Below, piece by piece: positions 22,506 through 29,859 of a DNA stretch of 46,404 nt. The notes beneath the pieces were generated by a model. It did not search any database and was not told where the DNA came from. It saw only the letters and a list, made by a program, of their open reading frames with translations. Numbering within the stretch: position 1 is the stretch's first letter; every line of letters begins with the position of its first letter. The DNA is from a virus. The position numbers and the translations under genes were made by a program. The stretch spans positions 1 through 46,404 of IMG/VR virus record IMGVR_UViG_3300010885_045927. One strand, written 5' to 3'.

Positions 22506-22697
22506 ATGAAAAGAATTAAACGTATCTCTGAAAGTAAATTTATTGGAGGAGTTTGTGGTGGATTGGGACAACATTTTGATGTGGATCCCGTTATTTTTAG
22601 ATTATTATTTCTATTAACAGTACCGAGTATCTTCCCCTCAGTAACACTTTACCTATTAATGTGGGTACTTTTACCAAAAGAAGATATACAATCATAA
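22506..22697 (+). CDS. PspC-domain small membrane protein
   Basis: 63 residues, nearly all one PspC domain: basic N-terminus then FIGGVCGGLGQHFDVDPVIF and two hydrophobic segments ending MWVLLPKED. Both the GGVCGGLG motif and the terminal LLPKE are diagnostic. Cellular PspC proteins sit in the inner membrane and sense or answer envelope stress. A phage copy might protect the membrane during infection or dampen the host response. The operon partner at 22254 is unknown. Confidence 0.9.
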   Translation: MKRIKRISESKFIGGVCGGLGQHFDVDPVIFRLLFLLTVPSIFPSVTLYLLMWVLLPKEDIQS

Positions 22698-22738
22698 TTT
22701 TTTTATAACTTTTGTCTATTTATTAGATAAAAAAAGAT

Positions 22739-23359
22739 ATGATTATTATGGATATTACATCCGCGGTTATTACGTCAATTACTTCTATCATTGTTGCGTT
22801 AATCTCAACTGGGATGTTCAAGTATTATTTGGACAAGAAAAAGGAAAATTCATCAAGAAAAGGTTTAGTTAAGCAAATAGAAAAAGATCAGATTGTTTAT
22901 TATACAATCAGAGAAATAAGGAGAAAATATAATTCAGATAGAATATTTGTGATGCAATTTCACAATGGTGGTAACTTTTATACTGAGTCACCAATGCAAA
23001 AAGGTTCAATAACCTATGAAAGATGTTCAGATGGATTAGAAAGAATATCAGAGAAATATCAGGGAATTTTGGTTAGTCATATGTGTTGGTATATAAAACA
23101 CATCATTGAAAATAATATGTTTTATCATATAACTGATGATATTGAAGACATGCCAACCAGAGCGTTAATTAAGAATTTTGGTAGTCAATCACATTTGGCA
23201 GTACCAATATACGATAAGTTAAATCATTTAGTTGGGTTTGTGGCGATGGATTGGGTTTTTAGTGATCCACCAATTGAATATATTGAAAATAACGAATTTT
23301 CATCAAAATTAAAAGAGGAAATTTCTTTGGAAGTGAAATCATTAGTTCATTTATTATGA
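22739..23359 (+). CDS. membrane-anchored GAF-like protein
   Basis: 206 residues. An N-terminal membrane segment (about 5-28, AVITSITSIIVALISTGMF) leads to a short basic linker and a GAF-like domain (about 55-185) with RIFVMQFHNGGNFYTESP, SHLAVPIYDKLNHLVGFVAM and the usual strand-helix rhythm. I recall similar GAF-like proteins in T4-like phages. No ligand can be named. An ATG nine bases later is an alternative start. The stop overlaps the ATG of the flavodoxin-fold gene (ATGA), so the two are coupled. Confidence 0.7.
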   Translation: MIIMDITSAVITSITSIIVALISTGMFKYYLDKKKENSSRKGLVKQIEKDQIVYYTIREIRRKYNSDRIFVMQFHNGGNFYTESPMQKGSITYERCSDGLERISEKYQGILVSHMCWYIKHIIENNMFYHITDDIEDMPTRALIKNFGSQSHLAVPIYDKLNHLVGFVAMDWVFSDPPIEYIENNEFSSKLKEEISLEVKSLVHLL

Positions 23360-24126
23360 AAAAATTAGTAGAAGTTTTACAGAAATACAACATCAATGAG
23401 CAAATCGAACATTCAAAAAGTTTCGAGTATTTGCATAAAACAATTGATGCTTTGGAAAAGTTAGATAAAGTATTATTATTAGCTTGTTCCAACAGGTATC
23501 AATTTGATGATAATATTGATACGCCAAAATCAACTTTATTGGCAATGGCAATGAAGGAAATACTTGGTGATAAAGCTATTTTTATTGACGTACCTGAATT
23601 AACTATTCATCCCTGTGAAGGAAACGTATCAAGAAAAGATGGTAATAGTTGTGGATTGAAAGACGCAATTCTAAAAAACAAAACAAAAAATCCATCAGGG
23701 AATCATAGATGTTGGGCAAGTATTAATCAAAAGGATGATGAGTTATGGAAGATATCCAAAGAACTTTTTGAATCGGATGCGGTTATTTTCTTTTCATCTA
23801 TTCGTTGGGGACAAGCTAATATGTATTATCAAAACTTGATTGAACGATTAACTTGGATTGAGAATAGACATGCGACATTGGGAGAGAAAAACATTGTCAA
23901 AGACATACAAACCGGAATGATTTGTGTTGGGCAAAATTGGAATGGTGAAAATGTGTTGGAAACTCAAATGAAAGTCCACGAATTTTATGGGTTTAAAGTT
24001 AATAAGAAATTTTATTGGAATTGGCAATATACAAAAGATACATTAGATGAAACTCAAAAATCATATAAGAAATCTCACAAGGTTTTTATGGATGACTTTG
24101 ATTTAAAGGAAACTAAAAATAAATAA
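23356..24126 (+). CDS. flavodoxin-fold NAD(P)H/FMN oxidoreductase-like protein
   Basis: A 256-residue protein of the NADPH-dependent FMN reductase / iron-sulfur flavoprotein superfamily. KVLLLACSNRY followed by STLLAMAMKEI replaces the FMN phosphate loop. IHPCEGNVSRKDGNSCGL holds a Cys pair, and DAVIFFSSIRWGQANMYYQN followed by LIERLTWIENRH is the second flavin-binding segment. The reaction would be electron transfer from NAD(P)H to a small acceptor or protein. It is translationally coupled to the membrane GAF-like gene, suggesting a signalling or redox pair. The N-terminal 35 residues are extra. Confidence 0.75.
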   Translation: MKKLVEVLQKYNINEQIEHSKSFEYLHKTIDALEKLDKVLLLACSNRYQFDDNIDTPKSTLLAMAMKEILGDKAIFIDVPELTIHPCEGNVSRKDGNSCGLKDAILKNKTKNPSGNHRCWASINQKDDELWKISKELFESDAVIFFSSIRWGQANMYYQNLIERLTWIENRHATLGEKNIVKDIQTGMICVGQNWNGENVLETQMKVHEFYGFKVNKKFYWNWQYTKDTLDETQKSYKKSHKVFMDDFDLKETKNK

Positions 24127-24128
24127 TT

Positions 24129-24941
24129 TTAATCTTTAAGGAATTTATCATCCAAATCATCCAAATTTAAAATTTCAATTGTTTTACCATATTTCCTCAT
24201 ATCAAAATCTAATATTTCGCTTACTTTATTAACATAGTAGGCTCCTCGGAAATCTTGATCTATTGATTTTGCTGTTAGCATATCATCATTTGGAGTAATT
24301 TCATTGAATGATAACTCCAAAGAATTATCTCTAATTTGATTATAAAATTCATCATCTAATGGTAAATTGGAATTATTTGCCATTTGTAATTTACCCAAAA
24401 TGTCTAAGTCAACACCAACAAACGTTTCGGTTTTGAATTGTGTTGCGTCTTCATATTCTACTTCACCGGAACCATCGCATGTATCACACGTTTCATCACC
24501 ACTACCACCACAGTACGAACAATCAAAATCTCCACGACCACCACAATCTGAACACGTTTCGTATTCATTATCACCAACCTCAATTTCTCCATCTCCATCA
24601 CAAGAGTCACAACTCTCAGATCCACTACCAGCACAGTAATCACAACTTACTTCACCACGACCACTACAATCATCACATTGTACTTCTGGATTATCAGAGT
24701 TAAAATAAACAATTGAGAATGAATATAGTTGAACGTTTATTTTATTTAAAATTGCGTCTAAGTTATGATTGCCCTTTTTATATTCATTGATACAAAAAAT
24801 CAATTTCACCAAGTCCATTGGATCTAAATTATTTAAAACCTCATCCAAATACTTATTTTTAAGTAGTTCTTTGTAATTGGCATTAATACCACCTGATTTA
24901 ATAGATTTTGATAATTTTGGTACAATTTTTTGAAAATTCAT
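24129..24941 (-). CDS. DnaJ-type CxxCxGxG zinc-finger protein without a J domain
   Basis: 270 residues. Residues 88-165 hold six CxxCxGxG-like repeats (CDDCSGRG, CDYCAGSG, CDSCDGDG, CSDCGGRG, CSYCGGSG, CDTCDGSG), enough for about three zinc centres of the DnaJ cysteine-rich type. There is no HPD J domain. The N-terminal 85 residues are helical and the C-terminal 105 acidic. Such fingers bind unfolded protein in DnaJ; here the partner is unknown. The start is preceded by TATATTTATTA, a phage promoter variant overlapping the U-run of the terminator before it. Convergent with the reductase gene. Confidence 0.8.
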   Translation of the reverse strand: MNFQKIVPKLSKSIKSGGINANYKELLKNKYLDEVLNNLDPMDLVKLIFCINEYKKGNHNLDAILNKINVQLYSFSIVYFNSDNPEVQCDDCSGRGEVSCDYCAGSGSESCDSCDGDGEIEVGDNEYETCSDCGGRGDFDCSYCGGSGDETCDTCDGSGEVEYEDATQFKTETFVGVDLDILGKLQMANNSNLPLDDEFYNQIRDNSLELSFNEITPNDDMLTAKSIDQDFRGAYYVNKVSEILDFDMRKYGKTIEILNLDDLDDKFLKD

Positions 24942-24966
24942 AATTTCATTTTTTTAATAAATATAA

Positions 24967-24994
24967 AAAACCCCACAAATAATTGTGAGGTTTT
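24967..24994 (-). terminator. rho-independent terminator of the lipoprotein gene
   Basis: Read leftward AAAACC-CACAA with TTGTG-GGTTTT, one internal mismatch, loop about 4-5 bases, then TTTTTT. It ends the gene at 25017. Its U-run merges with the promoter motif of the next leftward gene. Confidence 0.75.
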
Positions 24995-25016
24995 AAATTT
25001 TTGTTGTAAAGGTATA

Positions 25017-25211
25017 TTACTTACCTACAACTGTTTCAGTAGATGTTGTTTCAGTTGAAACAGTTTCTACAACTGCAGTAGTATCTACTGTCATAGAATC
25101 TACCATCGCATCAACACATGTTGTGTCAGTTGTAGTAGTTGATTCAGTTGTGCTTCCGCCGCAAGAAGATAATACTAATACGACACCAAGAAATAAAATA
25201 ATTTTTTTCAT
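25017..25211 (-). CDS. small Thr-rich lipoprotein
   Basis: 64 residues. The signal peptide MKKIILFLGVVLVLSSC ends in a lipobox (LSSC), giving a 47-residue mature lipoprotein that is almost entirely Thr, Ser, Val, Asp and Glu. Bacteroidota lipoproteins of this size may be surface-exposed. As a phage product it could act in superinfection exclusion or as an outer spanin, but no inner partner is adjacent. A 149-base gene-free stretch separates it from the divergent T9SS cargo gene; it holds a TTTATATTTATGGG element about 40 bases upstream. Confidence 0.75.
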   Translation of the reverse strand: MKKIILFLGVVLVLSSCGGSTTESTTTTDTTCVDAMVDSMTVDTTAVVETVSTETTSTETVVGK

Positions 25212-25360
25212 TTTTTTTTGTTTATAATTTATTGTTTAATTTTAATTACCCATAAATATAAACAACTTACCTAAAAAAAACAACATTTGAGAAAAAAAAT
25301 TTTCCTTTTTAAGTTTTTTTACTATATTTAGTGAGTATAAAATAAAAACAAAAAAAACAT

Positions 25361-26236
25361 ATGAAAAAACTATTATTATTCTTCTTTGCGTTACTTACGT
25401 TTAACGCCTTCTCACAAATTACGTCACCTTATAATACATTTGTAGGTTGTCGTCCAACAAGTATTACATTACAAGCACCTTTTGGATACCACCACTATTT
25501 GTGGAGTACAGGTGAAACAACTAAAAACATTGAATATGTTTTGGTTGGTACAGGTACACAATCTTTAGATACCGCTACAGTTAGTTTAATTTGTTACGAC
25601 CAAAACAACAACGCTTACCCCCAAGGTTCAGTAGTTGTCCGTTCCATTAGAGAACCACAATTATTATCTAACTTCAATAAGAAGTACAATTACTCAATGA
25701 CTGACAGTATTAAATGTGAGTTGGTATTAAGTTATATTACCGATCCACAATATGTGTTTACGTTTATTCAAACTGACACTAGAAAAAACGGACAAGTTAA
25801 AATCAGTAGATATGTGTCTAACAACCGTTGGTGTCCATTAAGTCAAGTATCTCCATCATTAGAAAAAGGAAAATATTATCACGTTACTGTTCATGCTCGT
25901 GTTAACAACATTAATTACTGTAAAGGTAACTATGGTGAAATTGGAATCAGAAAAGATTCGGTATTACCGACACCAGTAATTGAATATGAACCAATTGAAG
26001 TTGGAATTTACCCAAATCCAACAAAGGACAATTGTAGAATGATTATTGATAGTGATGACAATTCACCAATGAATGTTAAAATATACGACATTACAGGTAA
26101 AGTTGTTTATGATTATGATTACAAAGGTTTCCCAATTAATGAAGATATTGGATATTATTTGGATACCCCTGGTGTGTATAAAGTTGTGATGATACAACGA
26201 AATAAAATAAAAACAAGCTCAATTGAAAAATTATAA
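25361..26236 (+). CDS. secreted protein with type IX secretion sorting domain
   Basis: A 291-residue exported protein. The N-terminal signal peptide MKKLLLFFFALLTFNAFSQ is typical of flavobacteria. The middle is a beta-rich domain with several Cys. The C-terminal 75 residues are a type A T9SS sorting domain: GIYPNPTKDNCRMII, then MNVKIYDITGKVVYDYDYKG, then YLDTPGVYKVVMIQ and a terminal SIEKL. In Bacteroidota this domain directs passage through the outer membrane and usually surface attachment. A phage gene with such a signal would place its product on or outside the infected cell. The LWSTGETT phrase near the start resembles segments of flavobacterial surface proteins. Well-formed terminator downstream. 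Confidence 0.9.
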   Translation: MKKLLLFFFALLTFNAFSQITSPYNTFVGCRPTSITLQAPFGYHHYLWSTGETTKNIEYVLVGTGTQSLDTATVSLICYDQNNNAYPQGSVVVRSIREPQLLSNFNKKYNYSMTDSIKCELVLSYITDPQYVFTFIQTDTRKNGQVKISRYVSNNRWCPLSQVSPSLEKGKYYHVTVHARVNNINYCKGNYGEIGIRKDSVLPTPVIEYEPIEVGIYPNPTKDNCRMIIDSDDNSPMNVKIYDITGKVVYDYDYKGFPINEDIGYYLDTPGVYKVVMIQRNKIKTSSIEKL

Positions 26237-26240
26237 TTTT

Positions 26241-26266
26241 AAACCCCGAATTTTCGGGGTTTTTTT
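26241..26266 (+). terminator. rho-independent terminator of the T9SS cargo gene
   Basis: CCCCGAA-TT-TTCGGGG perfect stem followed by seven T. It starts 4 bases after the stop codon. Its U-run merges with the promoter of the lysin gene. Confidence 0.9.
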
Positions 26267-26276
26267 ATATTTATAA
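26266..26276 (+). promoter_or_regulatory. phage promoter motif TATATTTATAA
   Basis: Exact motif placed directly after the terminator and 17 bases before the ATG at 26294. The back-to-back terminator and promoter isolates the lysin gene. Confidence 0.55.
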
Positions 26277-26293
26277 TGTAGAAAATACCAACA

Positions 26294-27736
26294 ATGAAAA
26301 AGAATACAATACATGAGGAATTATTAAGAATCCATGAGTTAACTTATGGGAAAAAATATTTAACTGAAAATAATGACAATTTTATAAATAAAATTCTAAA
26401 AATTTTAGGAATTGATAATTTAGATTTGGATAAAATTAAAACAGAAAAAACTGATGTATTGACTAACAATATAGATGATTTTTATGAAACATTGAATGAC
26501 TCAGTTGTTCTTGGTGGTATTTCTCAGAATGACGAAACAACCGAAGATGGTAAGAAAAAAATTGAGGCTTTACAGGTTGGTTTACAACTATTGGGGTATG
26601 ATTTAAAAGAGAATGGGGTAAACGGTAAATTTAACGATGAAACTAAAAATGCAATAAAAAAGTTTATGGAAGATAATTCCATTAAGATAAAAGAATCTTT
26701 TTTAAAAAAATCTCAAAATTTATTAAGTGAAATTAAGTTTGTTAATTTTAAAGATGTGTCTTATGGTAATTTACGATTTGCGAAAAAAGTTTTAAATGAT
26801 AAAATAAATAAAAGTTTATTAGATGATTTAGATAGAGCTGGAGAATTAGCCGGAGTAACAGTTAGTATTACGACAGCTAAATCAGGGCATGGAGTAAAAA
26901 CAAAAACAGGTAATATAAGTAGACACTCTAAAGAAACTGCGGTTGACATTGGTATTTTAAATGGTGTTAGTGGAAAAGGCGCTAGCAATCCTAATAATGG
27001 TAATCCTGAATTTAGAAAATTAGGAAACAAATTAAAAGATGCTCTTGTATCATTAGGTTATGTTTGGAATACTGAAAGGGGTAACCAAAAAGCTGTTTTA
27101 TGGCAAACTACATTAGGTGGAAATCACTACAACCATCTACACGTATCTAATAACGGGGATCCAAGTGATGTAAAAACACCAATAGAAAAAAATGATTCAG
27201 ATAATAAAACAATCTTACCTGTTATTGCAACTGTCGAAGTATTAAAAAAATTAATAGAATTACTAAAACAAAAAAACATAACATCAACAGATTTAAGCAT
27301 TTTTACCGGTAAAAAAGATGAGGTAAGTATGATTACTACTGATGAGGATTTTTATAAATCAATATTAAAATGTGTTGGTGCTCCTGAGTCAGAAGAAAAC
27401 ATGAAATTTATGTACGCTTGGAGACAATCTGAAGGTGGTAAGTATAAGAACAACCCATTCAATACCAAAAGAGATTATCCTAACGCAACAGGAAGTGGAA
27501 TAAAGAATTACCAAACTCGTGAAGATGGTGTTAATGCAACTTGTGAAACCTTGAAACTAAATTATTATACTTGTATCGTTGATGGATTAAAGAATGATAT
27601 AGGATCACTTGAGATATCACAAAAATGTGACTCCGCTTTGAAAACTTGGGGAACACATCAAACAAATCCTTTAATTACTCAAGTTTTAAAAGGATATGAG
27701 AGCGGAAATGAAATGAAACCAAATCCAATATCTTAA
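26294..27736 (+). CDS. three-domain peptidoglycan lysin with packaging-type leader
   Basis: 480 residues. The leader ELLRIHELTYGKKYLTE|N (LTE at 23-25) matches the type-2 propeptides. Domain 1 (about 86-127) is a peptidoglycan-binding fold (IEALQVGLQLLGYDLKENGV ... DETKNAIKKF). Domain 2 (about 175-290) is a zinc DD-peptidase of the M15 type, with SRHSKETAVDIG (His211, Asp218) and NHYNHLHVS (His283). Domain 3 (about 350-460) is a lysozyme/transglycosylase-like module with YAWRQSEGGKYKNNPFNT (Glu380) and GVNATCETL. It would cut both peptide and glycan bonds. With a leader and a late promoter it is more likely virion-borne than a free endolysin, though a dual role is possible. Confidence 0.85.
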   Translation: MKKNTIHEELLRIHELTYGKKYLTENNDNFINKILKILGIDNLDLDKIKTEKTDVLTNNIDDFYETLNDSVVLGGISQNDETTEDGKKKIEALQVGLQLLGYDLKENGVNGKFNDETKNAIKKFMEDNSIKIKESFLKKSQNLLSEIKFVNFKDVSYGNLRFAKKVLNDKINKSLLDDLDRAGELAGVTVSITTAKSGHGVKTKTGNISRHSKETAVDIGILNGVSGKGASNPNNGNPEFRKLGNKLKDALVSLGYVWNTERGNQKAVLWQTTLGGNHYNHLHVSNNGDPSDVKTPIEKNDSDNKTILPVIATVEVLKKLIELLKQKNITSTDLSIFTGKKDEVSMITTDEDFYKSILKCVGAPESEENMKFMYAWRQSEGGKYKNNPFNTKRDYPNATGSGIKNYQTREDGVNATCETLKLNYYTCIVDGLKNDIGSLEISQKCDSALKTWGTHQTNPLITQVLKGYESGNEMKPNPIS

Positions 27737-27740
27737 TAAA

Positions 27741-27767
27741 AAACCCCGATTTTAGTCGGGGTTTTTT
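27741..27767. terminator. bidirectional rho-independent terminator
   Basis: AAACCCCGA-TTTTAG-TCGGGGTTTTTT, with U-runs on both strands. It ends the rightward lysin gene and, read leftward, the tmRNA whose 3' CCA is 3 bases away. Confidence 0.9.
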
Positions 27768-27769
27768 AT

Positions 27770-28158
27770 TGGTGGAAGTAGAGGGATTTGAACCCTCGTG
27801 ATGTTCATTCTTATCAAAAGGGACTACACGTTTAGGACATTGTTTAGCTAACAATCCGAAATTTCACAATTCCCTTATTTTTAGAGTGGTTCGGTTTACT
27901 GAGAACTAATCATCCACTTGTTTCTTTTTGGGTGGAAACCACACCTGAGTAAGGACTTCTGTTGCTAGGTTAATATCCATCGACCCCTTAGTAGGTTCGC
28001 CTTAGGCTACTGCCACTTCTTCTGTACGAACAAGTCCTACAGATGCAAGTTTATTGAAAACGTTGCCAGTTGTTGTTTTGAATCAGTTTTTACAGGTTTA
28101 ATTCAGACCTGACGTGCCCCGAGTGACAAATAATGCCATTCGATACCAATTTACTCCC
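27770..28158 (-). ncRNA. ssrA: transfer-messenger RNA (tmRNA)
   Basis: Rescues stalled ribosomes by acting as tRNA-Ala and then as mRNA for a tag. Read leftward it starts GGGAGTAAATTGGTATCGAA, the usual tmRNA 5' end with D-like loop. It finishes with T-arm GAGGG-TTCAAAT-CCCTC, acceptor TACTTCC pairing to GGGAGTA, A73 and an encoded CCA. The segment ACGTGTAGTCCC before the T-arm also matches the family. Length 389 bases. The tag frame ends at TAA (28004-28002). If it resumes at GGC (28067) in ...CTGGCAACG, the tag is GNVFNKLASVGLVRTEEVAVA. That is 21 residues, ending AVA instead of the usual LAA. A C-rich/G-rich pseudoknot (CTCGGGGCACG) follows the 5' domain. Intact one-piece tmRNA; the resume codon is inferred. 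Confidence 0.9.
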
Positions 28159-28224
28159 ATATATCAAAGAACTCTATAAAGATATAAATATATTATTAAA
28201 TAATCAAATTTTTTTATTGTTTTG

Positions 28225-28235
28225 TATATTTATAA
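28225..28235 (+). promoter_or_regulatory. phage promoter motif TATATTTATAA
   Basis: Exact motif, 16 bases before the ATG at 28252. Confidence 0.55.
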
Positions 28236-28251
28236 TAAAAAAATAGAAATT

Positions 28252-28815
28252 ATGAAAAAAGTTATAAAACTAACAGAATCTGACTTAGCTCGTATTGTAA
28301 AACGAGTAATAAGAGAGCAAGAATCAACTACACAACAATCAGATGGAGGACAACAACCGGTTTTAAAATTAGAAACGGGTGAACCAGTTGTTGCTAATTT
28401 TATTAGAAATCAAGATGATATTAATAAATTTACAACGTGGAGTGGAGATTTAGGTGATGTTTTATCAATTGTTAGTAATAACGCTAACAAATTGAAAGGT
28501 TTTGATTATCAAACAATTGGTAATTTAGCTAAATCAGGTCAATGGATGGATCCAAAAACAGATAAAGTTAAATCTGAATTTGGCCCTTTGAGACGATTAA
28601 GTTTAGCTATAGGTGACTTATTAAGTATTTCATTAAAATATCCAAATATGGATCCAAATAATGAATCTAGAATTTCAGCTTTCCAAAATGCTTTATCAAA
28701 GGCGGTTTTACCTGAAGTTAAAGCTTTTGTTCAGTATGATTTACCAAAATATGGATCATCTTTTTGGGCATTATTTAAGGATATCTATAACACACAGAAA
28801 TCAAGTTTAGGATAA
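28252..28815 (+). CDS. head-packaged protein candidate with KLTESDL leader
   Basis: 187 residues. It opens MKKVIKLTESDLARIVKRVI and then REQ, the archetype of the type-1 leader: a basic amphipathic helix ending in IRE|Q, an IxE cleavage consensus. A Gln/Ser linker (23-35) leads to a helical soluble domain (about 45-187) without enzyme motifs. The ATG at 28252 is used because an upstream TTG frame start lies inside the promoter motif. Its own late-type promoter and a strong terminator make it a single-gene unit. Likely an internal head protein; function unknown. Confidence 0.65.
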   Translation: MKKVIKLTESDLARIVKRVIREQESTTQQSDGGQQPVLKLETGEPVVANFIRNQDDINKFTTWSGDLGDVLSIVSNNANKLKGFDYQTIGNLAKSGQWMDPKTDKVKSEFGPLRRLSLAIGDLLSISLKYPNMDPNNESRISAFQNALSKAVLPEVKAFVQYDLPKYGSSFWALFKDIYNTQKSSLG

Positions 28816-28816
28816 T

Positions 28817-28845
28817 AAAAAATGGGGACATTGTCCCCATTTTTA
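28817..28845. terminator. bidirectional terminator
   Basis: AAAAATGGGGAC-ATT-GTCCCCATTTTT, an almost perfect palindrome. It ends the rightward gene at 28252 and the convergent exported-protein gene at 28847. Confidence 0.88.
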
Positions 28846-28846
28846 T

Positions 28847-29302
28847 TTACTCTAATGTTACATCTACATTTTTTGAAAACCAACCAATGGTTTTAGGTAT
28901 TCCATTAACCATTTCATTATAACGAACAAAAATCATAACACCTGATTCAGGATTAACTGATTCGTCAACAACCATACTGACCGTACGATTATTTTTAGTT
29001 ATAAAAACAATATTCAAAATTGCGTTAGTCTTAACAATCTCAGAGATATTCAACTCAATTTCAGATTGTTGTTTCCAATCAGAATAAAAAACTTTCATAG
29101 TATTAAAATTTACAACATACTTAGCCTCAGTTGTACCACCACGAGTATATACCATACCATCGTTTCTCATTGCCATATCGGTAGTAATTGTTGCTGAATG
29201 TTCAAATCCGTAAGCATTTGAGATATTAATAGTGTATACTTGTGAGAATGAATTCACAACAGACATTAAAACTACGACAACAAACAATACAATCTTTTTC
29301 AT
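28847..29302 (-). CDS. exported protein, paralogue of 29362
   Basis: 151 residues with a signal peptide (MKKIVLFVVVVLMSVVNSFSQ, cleavage after FSQ) and a strand-rich domain. The C-terminal GWFSKNVDVTLE is shared with the neighbour at 29362 (GWFSKNVEILVK). Both also carry an early MTTAQAM / ITTDMAM phrase and a VMIFVRYNEMV / VVMYVRWVEFV strand. No lipobox, so periplasmic or outer-membrane-associated. A TATCTTTG promoter lies 28 bases upstream. Role unknown; envelope modification is an inference. Confidence 0.68.
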   Translation of the reverse strand: MKKIVLFVVVVLMSVVNSFSQVYTINISNAYGFEHSATITTDMAMRNDGMVYTRGGTTEAKYVVNFNTMKVFYSDWKQQSEIELNISEIVKTNAILNIVFITKNNRTVSMVVDESVNPESGVMIFVRYNEMVNGIPKTIGWFSKNVDVTLE

Positions 29303-29329
29303 ATTTTAGGTTTTTTAGTTACAATTATA

Positions 29330-29337
29330 CAAAGATA
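29330..29337 (-). promoter_or_regulatory. host-type promoter element TATCTTTG
   Basis: Leftward TATCTTTG, 27 bases before the ATG at 29302. No clear TTTG -33 element. Confidence 0.45.
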
Positions 29338-29361
29338 CTTTTTTTATTTAAAATGCCAAAT

Positions 29362-29805
29362 TTATTTTACTAAAATCTCAACGTTTTTTGAAAACCATCC
29401 ACATACTTTTAATTTGTCTTCAACAAACTCTACCCACCTTACGTACATAACCACATTATTGTTATCAATTTCTTTAGAAATTAAAACATTTGATGTTGTT
29501 CCATCGTCATTATCCAAATCAATATTTAAAATTCCATTTGTTTGATTTATTATAGTTATTGTATCTCTGATAATTGATCCATCATTTTGTATTCCTAATA
29601 CTTTTTTTGAATCCAAGTTAAATGTCCAATAAGTATTCCCAACACCCCAATCTGTGTATTCAATTAAGTTACTATCCATGGCTTGAGCGGTTGTCATTTC
29701 AACAGGATGAGTAAATGATTGGAAGGTATCAACATGGGCAACAATTATTTGACTGAAAACGTTGATGGGTAAAATCAAAAATAGTATGTATATAATCTTT
29801 TTCAT
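29362..29805 (-). CDS. exported protein, paralogue of 28847
   Basis: 147 residues with a signal peptide (MKKIIYILFLILPINVFSQ). The domain and C-terminal GWFSKNV motif match the gene at 28847, so this is a tandem duplication that has diverged strongly. TATATTTG lies only 5 bases before the ATG, so the transcript would have almost no leader. Host-type promoters on both copies suggest early expression. No enzyme motif seen. Confidence 0.68.
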   Translation of the reverse strand: MKKIIYILFLILPINVFSQIIVAHVDTFQSFTHPVEMTTAQAMDSNLIEYTDWGVGNTYWTFNLDSKKVLGIQNDGSIIRDTITIINQTNGILNIDLDNDDGTTSNVLISKEIDNNNVVMYVRWVEFVEDKLKVCGWFSKNVEILVK

Positions 29806-29810
29806 AATAT

Positions 29811-29818
29811 CAAATATA
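29811..29818 (-). promoter_or_regulatory. host-type promoter element TATATTTG
   Basis: Leftward TATATTTG followed by five bases and the ATG at 29805, implying a leaderless or nearly leaderless message. Confidence 0.5.
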
Positions 29819-29846
29819 GTAAAATTTTTAGTTTATTCATAATAGA

Positions 29847-29857
29847 TATATTTATAA
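29847..29857 (+). promoter_or_regulatory. phage promoter motif TATATTTATAA
   Basis: Exact motif, 2 bases before the ATG at 29860: the tightest spacing on the rightward strand together with 8282. Confidence 0.55.
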
Positions 29858-29859
29858 TT

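Noticed and set aside
24470-24680. Regular short repeats suggesting a CRISPR-like array
   Set aside because: The period comes from CxxCxGxG codons with no constant direct repeat or spacers. It is coding.
24440-24703. His-rich rightward open frame
   Set aside because: It is antisense to the CxxCxGxG repeats; the repeated Cys/Gly codons create the apparent His/Ser periodicity.
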